From CAZHRJ01 sp964534765 (GTDB lineage: Bacteria; Lindowbacteria; 2-12-FULL-62-27): 31,185 bases of DNA. The stretch's first letter is position 1, and each line of letters opens with the position of its first letter. Location: the NCBI GenBank assembly GCA_964534765.1, contig CAZHRJ010000020.1, positions 1 through 31,185 of the forward strand, read 5' to 3'. Below are positions 23,488 through 31,137 of this stretch, piece after piece. The notes below the pieces were generated by a model. That model worked only from the letters and a program-made list of their open reading frames with translations. It was not told where the DNA came from and did not search any database. Both the position numbers and the translations under genes were made by a program.

Positions 23488-24473
23488 AAAATGGGCGAGT
23501 TCAATTGCTCCATAATCGTTTCGGCAATGCGGCGCTTGGACGCCGAAGTGCGAATCCGGCTTACAGCCATTGTATACCGTGAAGGTGGAGTTCCTGAATC
23601 TCTCTGCATGCAACGAATTCTCTCGTACGTCCATCCACAACCATCCATTGCCACATACCATGACAGATGGCGGATGGCCGTTTCCAAGTTCCGCCACAAT
23701 ACGCGCCACTCCCCTCCCTCAATCGCCTTCCTGCACGTCGTGACAATCTCCGTCCAAGTCCAATTCGCTTGGCGCCGGTCAGACTTTCGTCGGTGTCCAT
23801 TCCCTGGAACGGCCAAACGACGCTCTCTTCTTTTTAGCACATGCCCCCGAAACATCTTACTACCTAAAAACGAGCCACGATGTCCCTCGGCAAATCGCCG
23901 CTGGGTCTCTTGATTATCCAAAGACGCAAGCCATTTTCGGCAACGGGCTACTTCTGACCTCTTCCTCCTTTCGTCAAACGCGTGTCCAAACAGATATTCC
24001 CATAGTTTACTGCGTGACAGCCGACTCTCCCCCAAGGACAGCATATCCCCAACACTGTTGTATTCATCAGAGAAAATATCGCGAGCGAGGCCCGCGCGGA
24101 CTCGGTTCAAAAGGACATAAGCCATGACTGTTGAAAAATATCTATCCTTTTCGATGAGAAGGGTCTTGGTCCGGCCTTGGAGGAGGTGTCCGACTCGATG
24201 ATGTCGTCGATTCAGGTACTGTACTGCACGTGTCAGGAAACGCTGCAAGAACCGTGATATTTCTCCCGTCGGCGTCTCAAGAATAATATGGAAGTGGTTC
24301 GGCATGAGATCAAAGGCGTATGTATCAATGGCAAAGGCCGACGCCATGTCAAAATAAATTTCCGTAAATTTCCTGTAATCCACTTTTGAACGAAAAAAGG
24401 GGTGCCTGTCTACAAATCGGTTAATGACATGAAATATGGCGTGAGGATAGGTAATGCGAGGTCCACGTGGCAT
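23463..24473 (-). CDS. RAYT / Y1-family transposase (TnpA-REP)
   Basis: A 336-residue HUH-superfamily nuclease. The N-terminus MPRGPRITYPHAIFHVINR and the metal-binding HUH pair in MPNHFHIILETP are typical of REP-associated transposases. The conserved block with the likely catalytic tyrosine is AVQYLNRRHHRVGHLLQGR, followed by AYVLLNRVRAGL. Residues about 270-336 hold a helical, HTH-like C-terminal region (GWTYERIRCMQRDSGTPPSR). The gene appears intact. The last eight codons and the stop are made by the left inverted repeat, and the TGA overlaps the ATG of gspF. No strong ribosome site precedes ATG 24473. Family members act on REP/BIME hairpins, and here the 29-bp ends are the likely substrate. 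Confidence 0.9.
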   Translation of the reverse strand: MPRGPRITYPHAIFHVINRFVDRHPFFRSKVDYRKFTEIYFDMASAFAIDTYAFDLMPNHFHIILETPTGEISRFLQRFLTRAVQYLNRRHHRVGHLLQGRTKTLLIEKDRYFSTVMAYVLLNRVRAGLARDIFSDEYNSVGDMLSLGESRLSRSKLWEYLFGHAFDERRKRSEVARCRKWLASLDNQETQRRFAEGHRGSFLGSKMFRGHVLKRRERRLAVPGNGHRRKSDRRQANWTWTEIVTTCRKAIEGGEWRVLWRNLETAIRHLSWYVAMDGCGWTYERIRCMQRDSGTPPSRYTMAVSRIRTSASKRRIAETIMEQLNSPIFQSGKVAE

Positions 24474-24495
24474 GCCTATTCATTACCATACCAAC

Positions 24496-24524
24496 CCAAA
24501 GTGGCAAAGTGGCGGAATGACCCC
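24496..24524 (-). repeat. Right terminal inverted repeat of the RAYT element
   Basis: The matching inverted copy of 23459-23487, with AAAGTGG occurring twice inside it. It lies between the transposase start and the end of the neighbouring histidine kinase gene. Confidence 0.9.
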
Positions 24525-24546
24525 TTAATTCCTTAATTCTTAATTT
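24525..24546. repeat. AT-rich TTAATTC tandem repeat at the element flank
   Basis: Three imperfect copies of TTAATTC lie directly outside the right inverted repeat and run into the stop codon region of the histidine kinase gene. It may mark the kind of sequence the element inserted beside. Confidence 0.55.
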
Positions 24547-25934
24547 ACAACGAATTTCGGAACGATAAAATGAAACTGCGCGCCACGGCCGGGGCGGCTT
24601 TCCACCCATATCTTTCCGCCGTGCTGCTCGATGATCTCCTTGCAAATCGCCAACCCCAGGCCGGTCCCCTTTTGACCGGTCTGATCGGCCGGCAGGTGGA
24701 CTTGGACGAATTTACGGAACAGCTTGTCGAGCTGATCGGGCGGGATGCCGGGACCATCATCACTGACGGAAATCCGAACGCCAATGAGTTCCGGCAGGAG
24801 GACACTGTGCTCGTCAGACTCGGCGGCGGAGATCTCAATTTTTTTTCGGGCGAATTTCAAGGCGTTGCTGAGGAGATTGATCAGGACCTGATTGAGTTTG
24901 TCCTCGTCGGCAAAGACCGCGGGCAGGGCGGCGGGCAGATGACAGTTCAGGGCCAGTTTCCGTTCCTCGGCGGCAATCTGAAGATCCGAAACCGCCGCGC
25001 CTATGACGGCCTGAATATCCACGCGGGCGCGATTCATCTGACTTTTTCCCGATTCAAGCCTCGCCATGTCCAGCAAATCGTTCACGATCCGGCAGAGCCG
25101 GTCGGCATACCGGCCGGAGATGTCGATGTAGCGCATTTGGGAATCTGTGAGAATTCCCGCGATTCCCTCTTTTAGGTTGTCCATCGCGCCTTTGATGACT
25201 GCCAGGGGCGCCCGAAGCTCATGGGATGCCGCGTGAAGGAATTCCTCCTTGCGCTTTTCGATTTCCTTGCGGCGGCCAATCTCATCCTTTAATTGTGTCA
25301 CGACTTTTTTCGAAATCGATTCGCTGGCCGCAAGATTCCGCTTAAGCCGACGGATTTCCCCCAGAAACCTATACCGCTCGACGGCCTGATGAATCGCCCG
25401 GACCACCGCGCGACTGTCCGGAATGTCGGCCAGGACAAAGTCCTCAGCGCCGCGGCTCAGGGCATCTACACCGGCCATCGGCCCACCGGACGCCTGGCAG
25501 ACCGCCACCACCGGAAGATGGGGCGAAACCGCCCGGATATCCGACAGGACCTGAAGACCATCCAAGACATTGACCGTCAAGTCCAGCAGGACGGCCTCGA
25601 TTCCCGGATCGGAGAGCGACATACGCGAGACGACCTCCGTCGCCTCCCAGACCGGTTCCAATTCACACTGGGACACTCGACCGGCGTGGGCGCTGAGAAT
25701 CACATTCGGTAATTGAATCGATGAGGTTGGAGCGGTATACCACAACACTCTGACCGATCGCGAGAGGAACGCATTCTCGTCCGGGTCAAGCGCAGAAGAT
25801 TCCGATATCAACCGACTGATCGGTTCCGCCAAGGGGCCAGTCTCCATGTCCCGGGTGCATCCGGTCAAATCGCCGGAAGACAAACCGACACCACCCGGGA
25901 ATGGGCGACGCCCCTCTTGCGATCGCTCATTCAT
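24540..25934 (-). CDS. Hybrid signalling protein: N-terminal pseudo-receiver plus histidine kinase
   Basis: A 464-residue soluble protein with no membrane segment. Residues about 60-180 are receiver-like: D118 in LLDLTVN matches the phospho-acceptor, but the N-terminal acidic pair is missing, Cys (VAVCQA) replaces the switch Thr, and the conserved Lys is absent (DFVLADI), so it is probably degenerate. A coiled coil (about 195-230) leads to the HisKA box with H238 (FLHAASHELRAPLAV). The ATPase domain shows LNQVLINLLSNALKFA, DDGPGIPP and GTGLGLAICKEI. ATG 25934 was chosen for the GGGTGG upstream. Extension to 25973 adds unremarkable residues. No cognate regulator is adjacent. It is divergent from metH, 156 bp apart. 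Confidence 0.88.
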   Translation of the reverse strand: MNERSQEGRRPFPGGVGLSSGDLTGCTRDMETGPLAEPISRLISESSALDPDENAFLSRSVRVLWYTAPTSSIQLPNVILSAHAGRVSQCELEPVWEATEVVSRMSLSDPGIEAVLLDLTVNVLDGLQVLSDIRAVSPHLPVVAVCQASGGPMAGVDALSRGAEDFVLADIPDSRAVVRAIHQAVERYRFLGEIRRLKRNLAASESISKKVVTQLKDEIGRRKEIEKRKEEFLHAASHELRAPLAVIKGAMDNLKEGIAGILTDSQMRYIDISGRYADRLCRIVNDLLDMARLESGKSQMNRARVDIQAVIGAAVSDLQIAAEERKLALNCHLPAALPAVFADEDKLNQVLINLLSNALKFARKKIEISAAESDEHSVLLPELIGVRISVSDDGPGIPPDQLDKLFRKFVQVHLPADQTGQKGTGLGLAICKEIIEQHGGKIWVESRPGRGAQFHFIVPKFVVN

Positions 25935-26073
25935 CCCATAGTCCACCCTATCGAGCTCAAACCGACCCCTCAACTTATTTCGCGCCGAAACCTACGCCGC
26001 GAACGCCAAACATTAGCTCGATTCATTTCCAGATGCAAATCATTTTTCTTCTTTTTTCCGCCGGGAATTCAGA

Positions 26074-26079
26074 TATACT
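26074..26079 (+). promoter_or_regulatory. Candidate -10 box of metH
   Basis: TATACT stands 11 bases before the metH ATG (26091) in a T-rich stretch. A -35 at the right distance is weak (CTTTTT). If used, the leader would be only about 5 nt and lack a Shine-Dalgarno sequence. Confidence 0.4.
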
Positions 26080-26090
26080 GGCCCTCTGAG

Positions 26091-29000
26091 ATGAAAACTG
26101 AAAAAACCATCAGTCAATCGCTCCGTGAAATTTTGTCTGACCGGATCATGATCATCGACGGCGCCATGGGCACGGAGCTTCAGCGCCGGTCTCTCACGGC
26201 CGCGGATTTCGGCGGGGAGGAATACGAGGGCTGCAACGAGCACCTGAACCTCACCCGGCCGGACGTCATCCGGGACATTCACGCCGGATATTACAAGGCC
26301 GGCGCCGATATCGTCGAAACCAATTCATTCGGGTCCACGCCGCTGGTCCTGGGAGAATACGCCCTTTCCCATAAGGCCTATGAGATCAGCCGCCGGGCGG
26401 CCGAGATAGCGGGCGAGGCGGCCAGATCACTGTCGACCCCCGGCAAACCCCGATTCGTGGCGGGATCCATGGGCCCGACAACCAAGACCATCACGGTCAC
26501 CGGCGGCGTCACATTCCAGCAGCTCACCGACTCCTACTACGAACAGGCCCGCGGTCTCCTCGACGGCGGCGCGGACCTGCTGCTTCTTGAGACGGCGCAG
26601 GACACGCGCAACGTCAAGGCCGCGCTTATCGGGATCCGGCGATATATGGATGAGTCCGGCCTCGCCCGGCCCATCATGATTTCCGGCACGATCGAACCGA
26701 TGGGCACGATGCTTGCCGGACAGGGCGTCGAGGCGCTCTATACGTCCATCGAACACGCATCGCCGTTTTCCGTCGGATTGAACTGCGCCACCGGTCCCGA
26801 ATTCATGACGGACCATATCCGATCCATGTCGGATATCTCCCGGACGTTCCTCTCCTGCTATCCCAACGCGGGCCTGCCCGACGAGGACGGCCGCTACAAC
26901 GAGACACCTGAAACCATCGCTCAAAAACTTGAACGATTCGCCGACTCCGGCTGGCTCAACATGGTCGGCGGATGCTGCGGCACCACCGCCGAACATATCG
27001 GGATGATCGCCGCGATGTGTGAAGGCAAAAATCCGCGCCGGCCCAGGTCATACCGGCGGACGATGGTTTCCGGGATCGATTTCCTGCCGATCACCGAGGA
27101 TGTGCGGCCGGTTCTGGTCGGCGAAGTCACGAACGTTCTGGGAAGCCGGAAATTCAAACAGATGATTGCCGAAGGCAAATACGAGGAGGGCGCGGAGATG
27201 GGCCGTGACCAGGTCAGGGGCGGGGCCCATATTCTGGACGTCTGCCTCCAGGACCCTGACCGGAACGAAATGGACGACATCCGGAAATTCCTCGATATCC
27301 TGATCAAAAAAATCAAAGCCCCACTCATGCTCGATTCGACCGACCACCGGGTGATCGAGGAGGGACTCAAATACTCCCAGGGCAAGGCGATCGTCAACTC
27401 GATCAATCTTGAGGACGGCGAGGAACGATTCCAAAAAATTTGCCCGCTCCTCAAAACCTACGGCGCCGCCGTGGTCGTTGGCTGCATCGACGAAGACAAA
27501 TCCCAGGGCATGGCGGTCACCGTCGACCGCAAAGTCCAGATCGCCGTCCGCAGCCACAAACTCCTCACGGAAAAATACGGCATCCCCGCCGAGGACCTGA
27601 TCTTCGACGCACTGGTCTTTCCGGCCGGCACCGGGGACAAAAACTACAGGGGATCGGGCAAATGCACCATCGACGGCGTGGCGGCGATCAAAAAAGCTCT
27701 CCCCGACTGCAAAACCATCCTCGGTATCAGCAATGTCTCCTTCGGACTCCCCGCCGCCGGCCGGGAGGTTTTAAACAGCGTGTTTTTGTACCTGACGACC
27801 CGCGCCGGGCTTGATCTGGCGATCGTCAACGCCAAGCGGGTCATGCGTTACGCGTCAATATCGGACAGGGAAAAGGAACTCTGCGAGCGAGTGCTGTTCA
27901 AGGGAAACGACGAGGACATCGCGGCATTTGCGGAATTCTACAAGGAGGCAAAGCCCAAAGTCGCGGTCGACGAGCTCAGAAAAAAACCGCTTGATGAACG
28001 GCTCGCTCACTACATCATCAACGGCACCAAGGAGGGCCTTTGCGCCGACCTGGACGAGGCGTTGAAACAATATCCCGAGCCGCTCGATATCATCAACGGG
28101 CCCCTCATGGCCGGGATGGCCGAGGTCGGACGGCTCTTCAACAACAACGAGCTGATCGTCGCTGAAGTCCTTCAATCCGCGGAATCGATGAAGGCGGCCG
28201 TTTCACACCTCGAACCTCACATGAAAAAATCGGCGGCGGGCGGAAAAGGCAAAGTCCTGCTGGCGACCGTCAAGGGCGACGTTCATGACATCGGCAAAAA
28301 CCTCGTCGAAATCATTCTGTCCAACAACGGATATCAGGTCATCAATCTCGGCATCAAGTGCGCGCCGGAAACCCTCATCACGGCCTGCAGGGACCACCGG
28401 CCCGACATCATCGGACTGTCGGGCCTCCTGGTCAAGTCGGCCCAGCAGATGGTCGTCACCGCGCAGGACCTCCGCCAGGCCGGGATTGATGCGCCGCTCA
28501 TGGTTGGCGGCGCGGCGCTGTCGAGAAATTTTACGCTGAAAAAAATAAGCCCCGCCTACGGCCGGCCCGTCGTCTACGCCAAGGAGGCCATGATCGGTCT
28601 GGATCTGGCCAACCAGATCATGGACTCCAAAAAGCGATCCGACCTGTTTGCGAGCCTCCAGAGGGAGGTCGATGATATGGCGCGCGCGCGTGTCGACGAC
28701 ACCGCGACGCCAGGCCAGAGGTCAAGCGTGCCGATCAGAAGTCCGGAGATCGATCCCGCCGCAGTCATACCCACGCCGCCGGATCTCAAGCGGCATGCCA
28801 TCCAGGACCACAATCTTGACGAGATTTTTCCGTACATCAATCCGCTCATGCTCTATAAGAAACACCTGGGCCTTAAATCCGATCCTGAAAAAATCCGGGA
28901 AGAGGGGTCGGACCGCGAAAGAGAGATTCTGGAAACAGTGGAATCGTTGAAAGCCGAAGCGGCGGCCGGCCTCCTGAGCGCCCGGGCGGTCTTCCGGTTT

Positions 29001-29573
29001 TTCCCCTGCCGGTCCGAGGGCAACCGGATTCACCTCTACGATTCGGTCGCTCGATCGGAGATCCTGGAGACGTTTGATTTTCCACGCCAGATCGTCCATC
29101 CGTATCTCTGCCTCGCCGATTACGTCCGATCCGTCGACGCCGCGATCGCCGATCCCGACTATATTGCCCTTTTTGTGACGACGTGCGGGCACGGCGTCCG
29201 CGACCGGGCCGAGTCGCTCAAAGAGAGCGGGTCATACTTGAAGAGCCACGCGCTGCAGGCGCTGGCGATTGAGTCAGCTGAGGCGTTTGCGGAGCTGCTG
29301 CATCAGCGAATTCGGGCGATGTGGACGATCGGTGACGCGCCGGGGACGGCGCTCAAGGATCTCTTGAAATGCCGCTACCGCGGCGTCCGGGTCAGTTTCG
29401 GATATCCGGCCTGTCCCAACCTCGACGATCAGAAAAAACTCTTCTCCCTCCTCGATCCGGCGGATGTCGGTGTTCAGCTCACAGAGGGGTGCATGATGGA
29501 GCCGGAAGCGTCCGTATCGGCGCTGGTGTTCCACCATCCGCAGGCGAAATATTTCAGCGTCGACAAAAGATGA
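26091..29573 (+). CDS. metH: Cobalamin-dependent methionine synthase
   Basis: A 1160-residue enzyme that moves a methyl group from 5-methyl-tetrahydrofolate to homocysteine through cobalamin, close to the usual length (E. coli about 1227). Domains in order: homocysteine-binding barrel (about 10-325) with zinc ligands C232, C295 and C296 (VGGCCGTT); pterin-binding domain (about 335-610; GEVTNVLGSRKFK, LDSTDHRVIEEGLKY); the cap (about 630-715); the B12 domain with DVHDIGKN and axial H732; and the AdoMet reactivation domain (about 920-1160; RAVFRFFPC, YRGVRVSFGYPACPNL). All appear complete. ATG 26091 (MKTEK) is chosen over an in-frame extension to 25917 that overlaps the divergent kinase gene. 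No cobalamin riboswitch is visible upstream. Confidence 0.97.
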   Translation: MKTEKTISQSLREILSDRIMIIDGAMGTELQRRSLTAADFGGEEYEGCNEHLNLTRPDVIRDIHAGYYKAGADIVETNSFGSTPLVLGEYALSHKAYEISRRAAEIAGEAARSLSTPGKPRFVAGSMGPTTKTITVTGGVTFQQLTDSYYEQARGLLDGGADLLLLETAQDTRNVKAALIGIRRYMDESGLARPIMISGTIEPMGTMLAGQGVEALYTSIEHASPFSVGLNCATGPEFMTDHIRSMSDISRTFLSCYPNAGLPDEDGRYNETPETIAQKLERFADSGWLNMVGGCCGTTAEHIGMIAAMCEGKNPRRPRSYRRTMVSGIDFLPITEDVRPVLVGEVTNVLGSRKFKQMIAEGKYEEGAEMGRDQVRGGAHILDVCLQDPDRNEMDDIRKFLDILIKKIKAPLMLDSTDHRVIEEGLKYSQGKAIVNSINLEDGEERFQKICPLLKTYGAAVVVGCIDEDKSQGMAVTVDRKVQIAVRSHKLLTEKYGIPAEDLIFDALVFPAGTGDKNYRGSGKCTIDGVAAIKKALPDCKTILGISNVSFGLPAAGREVLNSVFLYLTTRAGLDLAIVNAKRVMRYASISDREKELCERVLFKGNDEDIAAFAEFYKEAKPKVAVDELRKKPLDERLAHYIINGTKEGLCADLDEALKQYPEPLDIINGPLMAGMAEVGRLFNNNELIVAEVLQSAESMKAAVSHLEPHMKKSAAGGKGKVLLATVKGDVHDIGKNLVEIILSNNGYQVINLGIKCAPETLITACRDHRPDIIGLSGLLVKSAQQMVVTAQDLRQAGIDAPLMVGGAALSRNFTLKKISPAYGRPVVYAKEAMIGLDLANQIMDSKKRSDLFASLQREVDDMARARVDDTATPGQRSSVPIRSPEIDPAAVIPTPPDLKRHAIQDHNLDEIFPYINPLMLYKKHLGLKSDPEKIREEGSDREREILETVESLKAEAAAGLLSARAVFRFFPCRSEGNRIHLYDSVARSEILETFDFPRQIVHPYLCLADYVRSVDAAIADPDYIALFVTTCGHGVRDRAESLKESGSYLKSHALQALAIESAEAFAELLHQRIRAMWTIGDAPGTALKDLLKCRYRGVRVSFGYPACPNLDDQKKLFSLLDPADVGVQLTEGCMMEPEASVSALVFHHPQAKYFSVDKR

Positions 29574-29583
29574 GGGAGGTCAG

Positions 29584-30072
29584 ATGAGAGCGGTCCCGAA
29601 GTTGATCGAAGATGAGATTTATGTCCATGAATCAGAGATCAAAACCCGTGTCCGGCAGATCATCAAGGACGAGTCATACACCGTCCAGCCGGACGAGGTG
29701 TATGACCTTTTGCTGAGCCTGCCGGACCTGGTACGAATTCTGGCGGACATTCTGATTCTGGAGGATTTCGACGCGATCGACCGGTACTGGGCCGCGTACG
29801 CGTTTTCGTATTTGATTCACAAGGAGGACTTCATTCCCGACACGACGGTTCTTCAGATCGGGTATCTGGACGATCTGGTTGTCTCGATCCTCATTTTGAA
29901 GAAAATCGCGGACGCCGGGGACAAGCGGCGCTTTCAGAATTACATGATCCGGGAGACGCCATTCGACCCTTTTCTCACACAGGCCGTCAAACTGGCGGCA
30001 GTGGCGGTCCCGCGCGTCATTTACGATAAAATCATTCAACTGATCTCCGCCGACACGACCGGCGCCGTTTAA
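29584..30072 (+). CDS. YkvA/DUF1232-like small protein
   Basis: A 162-residue protein of unknown function. The central part, YLIHKEDFIPDTTVLQIGYLDDLVVS (in pieces: DFIPD and GYLDDLVV), resembles the DUF1232/YkvA signature in which DxIPD is followed by GYLDD. Flanking regions are helical. The hydrophobic helix after GYLDD (about 95-115) could associate with a membrane, but no full transmembrane segment is clear. The start is backed by GGGAGGT 3 nt before the ATG and lies 10 bp after metH, so it is probably co-transcribed with it. The role is unknown. It is followed by the CCATGG hairpin array. Confidence 0.7.
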   Translation: MRAVPKLIEDEIYVHESEIKTRVRQIIKDESYTVQPDEVYDLLLSLPDLVRILADILILEDFDAIDRYWAAYAFSYLIHKEDFIPDTTVLQIGYLDDLVVSILILKKIADAGDKRRFQNYMIRETPFDPFLTQAVKLAAVAVPRVIYDKIIQLISADTTGAV

Positions 30073-30086
30073 GGCCGGCGGCCCAT

Positions 30087-30180
30087 TGCCGTCCATGGCA
30101 CTCGGTCGCTCCGGCCGTCCATGGCCTCGCGCGACACTTCCCCCATCCATGGGGTCGCCGGCACAGACCATCCATGGTCT
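30087..30180 (+). repeat. Array of four small CCATGG-centred hairpins
   Basis: Four near-palindromes lie at 30087-30100, 30113-30126, 30141-30154 and 30165-30180, with centres 26, 28 and 25 bp apart. All share the core C(A/G)TCCATGG, yet the outer stem bases differ and stay paired: TGCCGT/ATGGCA, GGCCGT/ATGGCC, CCCCAT/ATGGGG, AGACCAT/ATGGTCT. The first two use a G:U pair that exists only in plus-strand RNA. The spacings are not multiples of three, so the array is not coding. It sits between the YkvA-like and YkgJ-like genes. Function is unknown. Confidence 0.75.
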
Positions 30181-30214
30181 AAGGGAACCCGCGCGGCCGG
30201 CCGAAAAGGTTGGC

Positions 30215-30997
30215 ATGGTTGGACGTGTTGAAGAAGACCGGCTGGGACGAATCGATCAGGCGCTGGCGGGACTGTATCAGGAATTGCCGCCCGTTTCCTG
30301 CACCTCCTGCGGGAAGTGCTGCGCAAGCCCGCATATCACGTTTGTCGAAACCCTCCATCTCTTTACATGGCTCTTCGAAAGCTGCTCCACCGATGATCTT
30401 GAGTCGTGGTTCAACGCCGAAATGGTTGAGCAATCGTTCGCGTTCAACTTTAAATGCCGGTTCGAAGACCCCGCCAACCGGCTCTGCCGGGTTCACCCGT
30501 CGCGCGGGTTCATCTGCCGGGTGTTCGGCTACCCGGTGCTGGACCGGATGGGCATCGACAACATGGACAATTGCCGGGAGCCGGACCGGCCGGTTCTGCC
30601 GGACGTGAGACGCTCCCGAATGACCGGCTGGCTTGACCGGCTGGCTGAATTGAACCGGATCGTCTCAAATGAGTTCAACCGGCCGCCCTATTGCGTCACA
30701 GGACTCAACATTGAAACCTGGCTCGATATCGCCGTCACCGATTACGGCCGGCAGCCGTTTCGGACCTATCACGAGACACTCCGGCGCCTGCCCTTCGATC
30801 GCCTCCGGCTGAAATTTCAGGATCGAACAGATCTATCAACGAGGCTGGCGAAAATCGACATCCTTGGCGAAGCCCGGCGGGCGGGGAATGAAACCCAAGC
30901 TCAAACAATGGCCGGCCATCTGCTGTCGTCCGAACCCCGAACCGGAACATTCTACCGGTACGAAGCCGGACGGCACATCGACTCTATCCGACGATAA
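30215..30997 (+). CDS. YkgJ-family cysteine-cluster protein
   Basis: A 260-residue protein with a YkgJ/zinc- or iron-chelating cysteine domain: C29, C32, C35 and C36 in CTSCGKCC, then C81 (KCRFEDPANRLC), C91 and C101 (GFICRVFGYPVLD). The FxCxxC-like early cluster and later Cys-x9-Cys spacing fit a metal or Fe-S site. The C-terminal half (about 130-250) has no recognised domain. ATG 30215 was chosen for AAAGG 5 nt upstream. The frame is open to 30086 but that stretch is the hairpin array. The stop lies inside the end of the convergent dehydrogenase gene (14-bp overlap). Function is unknown. Confidence 0.83.
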   Translation: MVGRVEEDRLGRIDQALAGLYQELPPVSCTSCGKCCASPHITFVETLHLFTWLFESCSTDDLESWFNAEMVEQSFAFNFKCRFEDPANRLCRVHPSRGFICRVFGYPVLDRMGIDNMDNCREPDRPVLPDVRRSRMTGWLDRLAELNRIVSNEFNRPPYCVTGLNIETWLDIAVTDYGRQPFRTYHETLRRLPFDRLRLKFQDRTDLSTRLAKIDILGEARRAGNETQAQTMAGHLLSSEPRTGTFYRYEAGRHIDSIRR

Positions 30998-31137
30998 ACT
31001 CGCCGCCGTCAACGCCGATCACGTTGCCGGTCAGCCAGTACGTCTCATCCTGACAGATCGCCGATATTGTTTCCGCGACATCGGCCGGAATCGTTGCCCG
31101 GTGGTGCGGATTCATTTCCAGCGCCCATTGCATCATC
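30984..31137 (-). CDS. Short-chain dehydrogenase/reductase, C-terminal fragment
   Basis: The end of a gene whose start is beyond the contig. The visible 50 or so residues end in the SDR C-terminal signature YWLTGNVIGVDGGEFIVG, preceded by a helix of the type PADVAETISAICQDE, matching the last helix and strand of the Rossmann fold (the VDGG turn). The catalytic Tyr-x-x-x-Lys and the nucleotide-binding glycines are not in the window, so cofactor and substrate cannot be named. It is convergent with the YkgJ-type gene. Confidence 0.85.

Larger units (their letters stand above)
23459..24524 (-). mobile_element. RAYT (REP-associated Y1 transposase) element with 29-bp inverted ends
   Basis: A compact element of 1066 bp: a single Y1 transposase gene filling the space between two 29-bp inverted repeats that differ at one position. 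The left repeat contains the last codons and stop of the transposase and, in another frame, the start of gspF. IS200/IS605 and RAYT relatives move through single-stranded DNA without target duplications, and no duplication is seen here. The right flank is an AT-rich TTAATTC repeat. Confidence 0.75.

Noticed and set aside
25917..26090. N-terminal extension of MetH
   Set aside because: The 58 added residues have no MetH similarity and include the promoter-like T-rich region. MetH homology begins near MKTEK.
25935..26090. Cobalamin riboswitch upstream of metH
   Set aside because: The intergenic region is only 156 bp, with no B12 box and no paired-arm pattern.
30096..30112. TGGCAC near the hairpin array as a sigma-54 promoter
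   Set aside because: The GC that should follow at the -12 element is one base too close and the TTGC box is absent.
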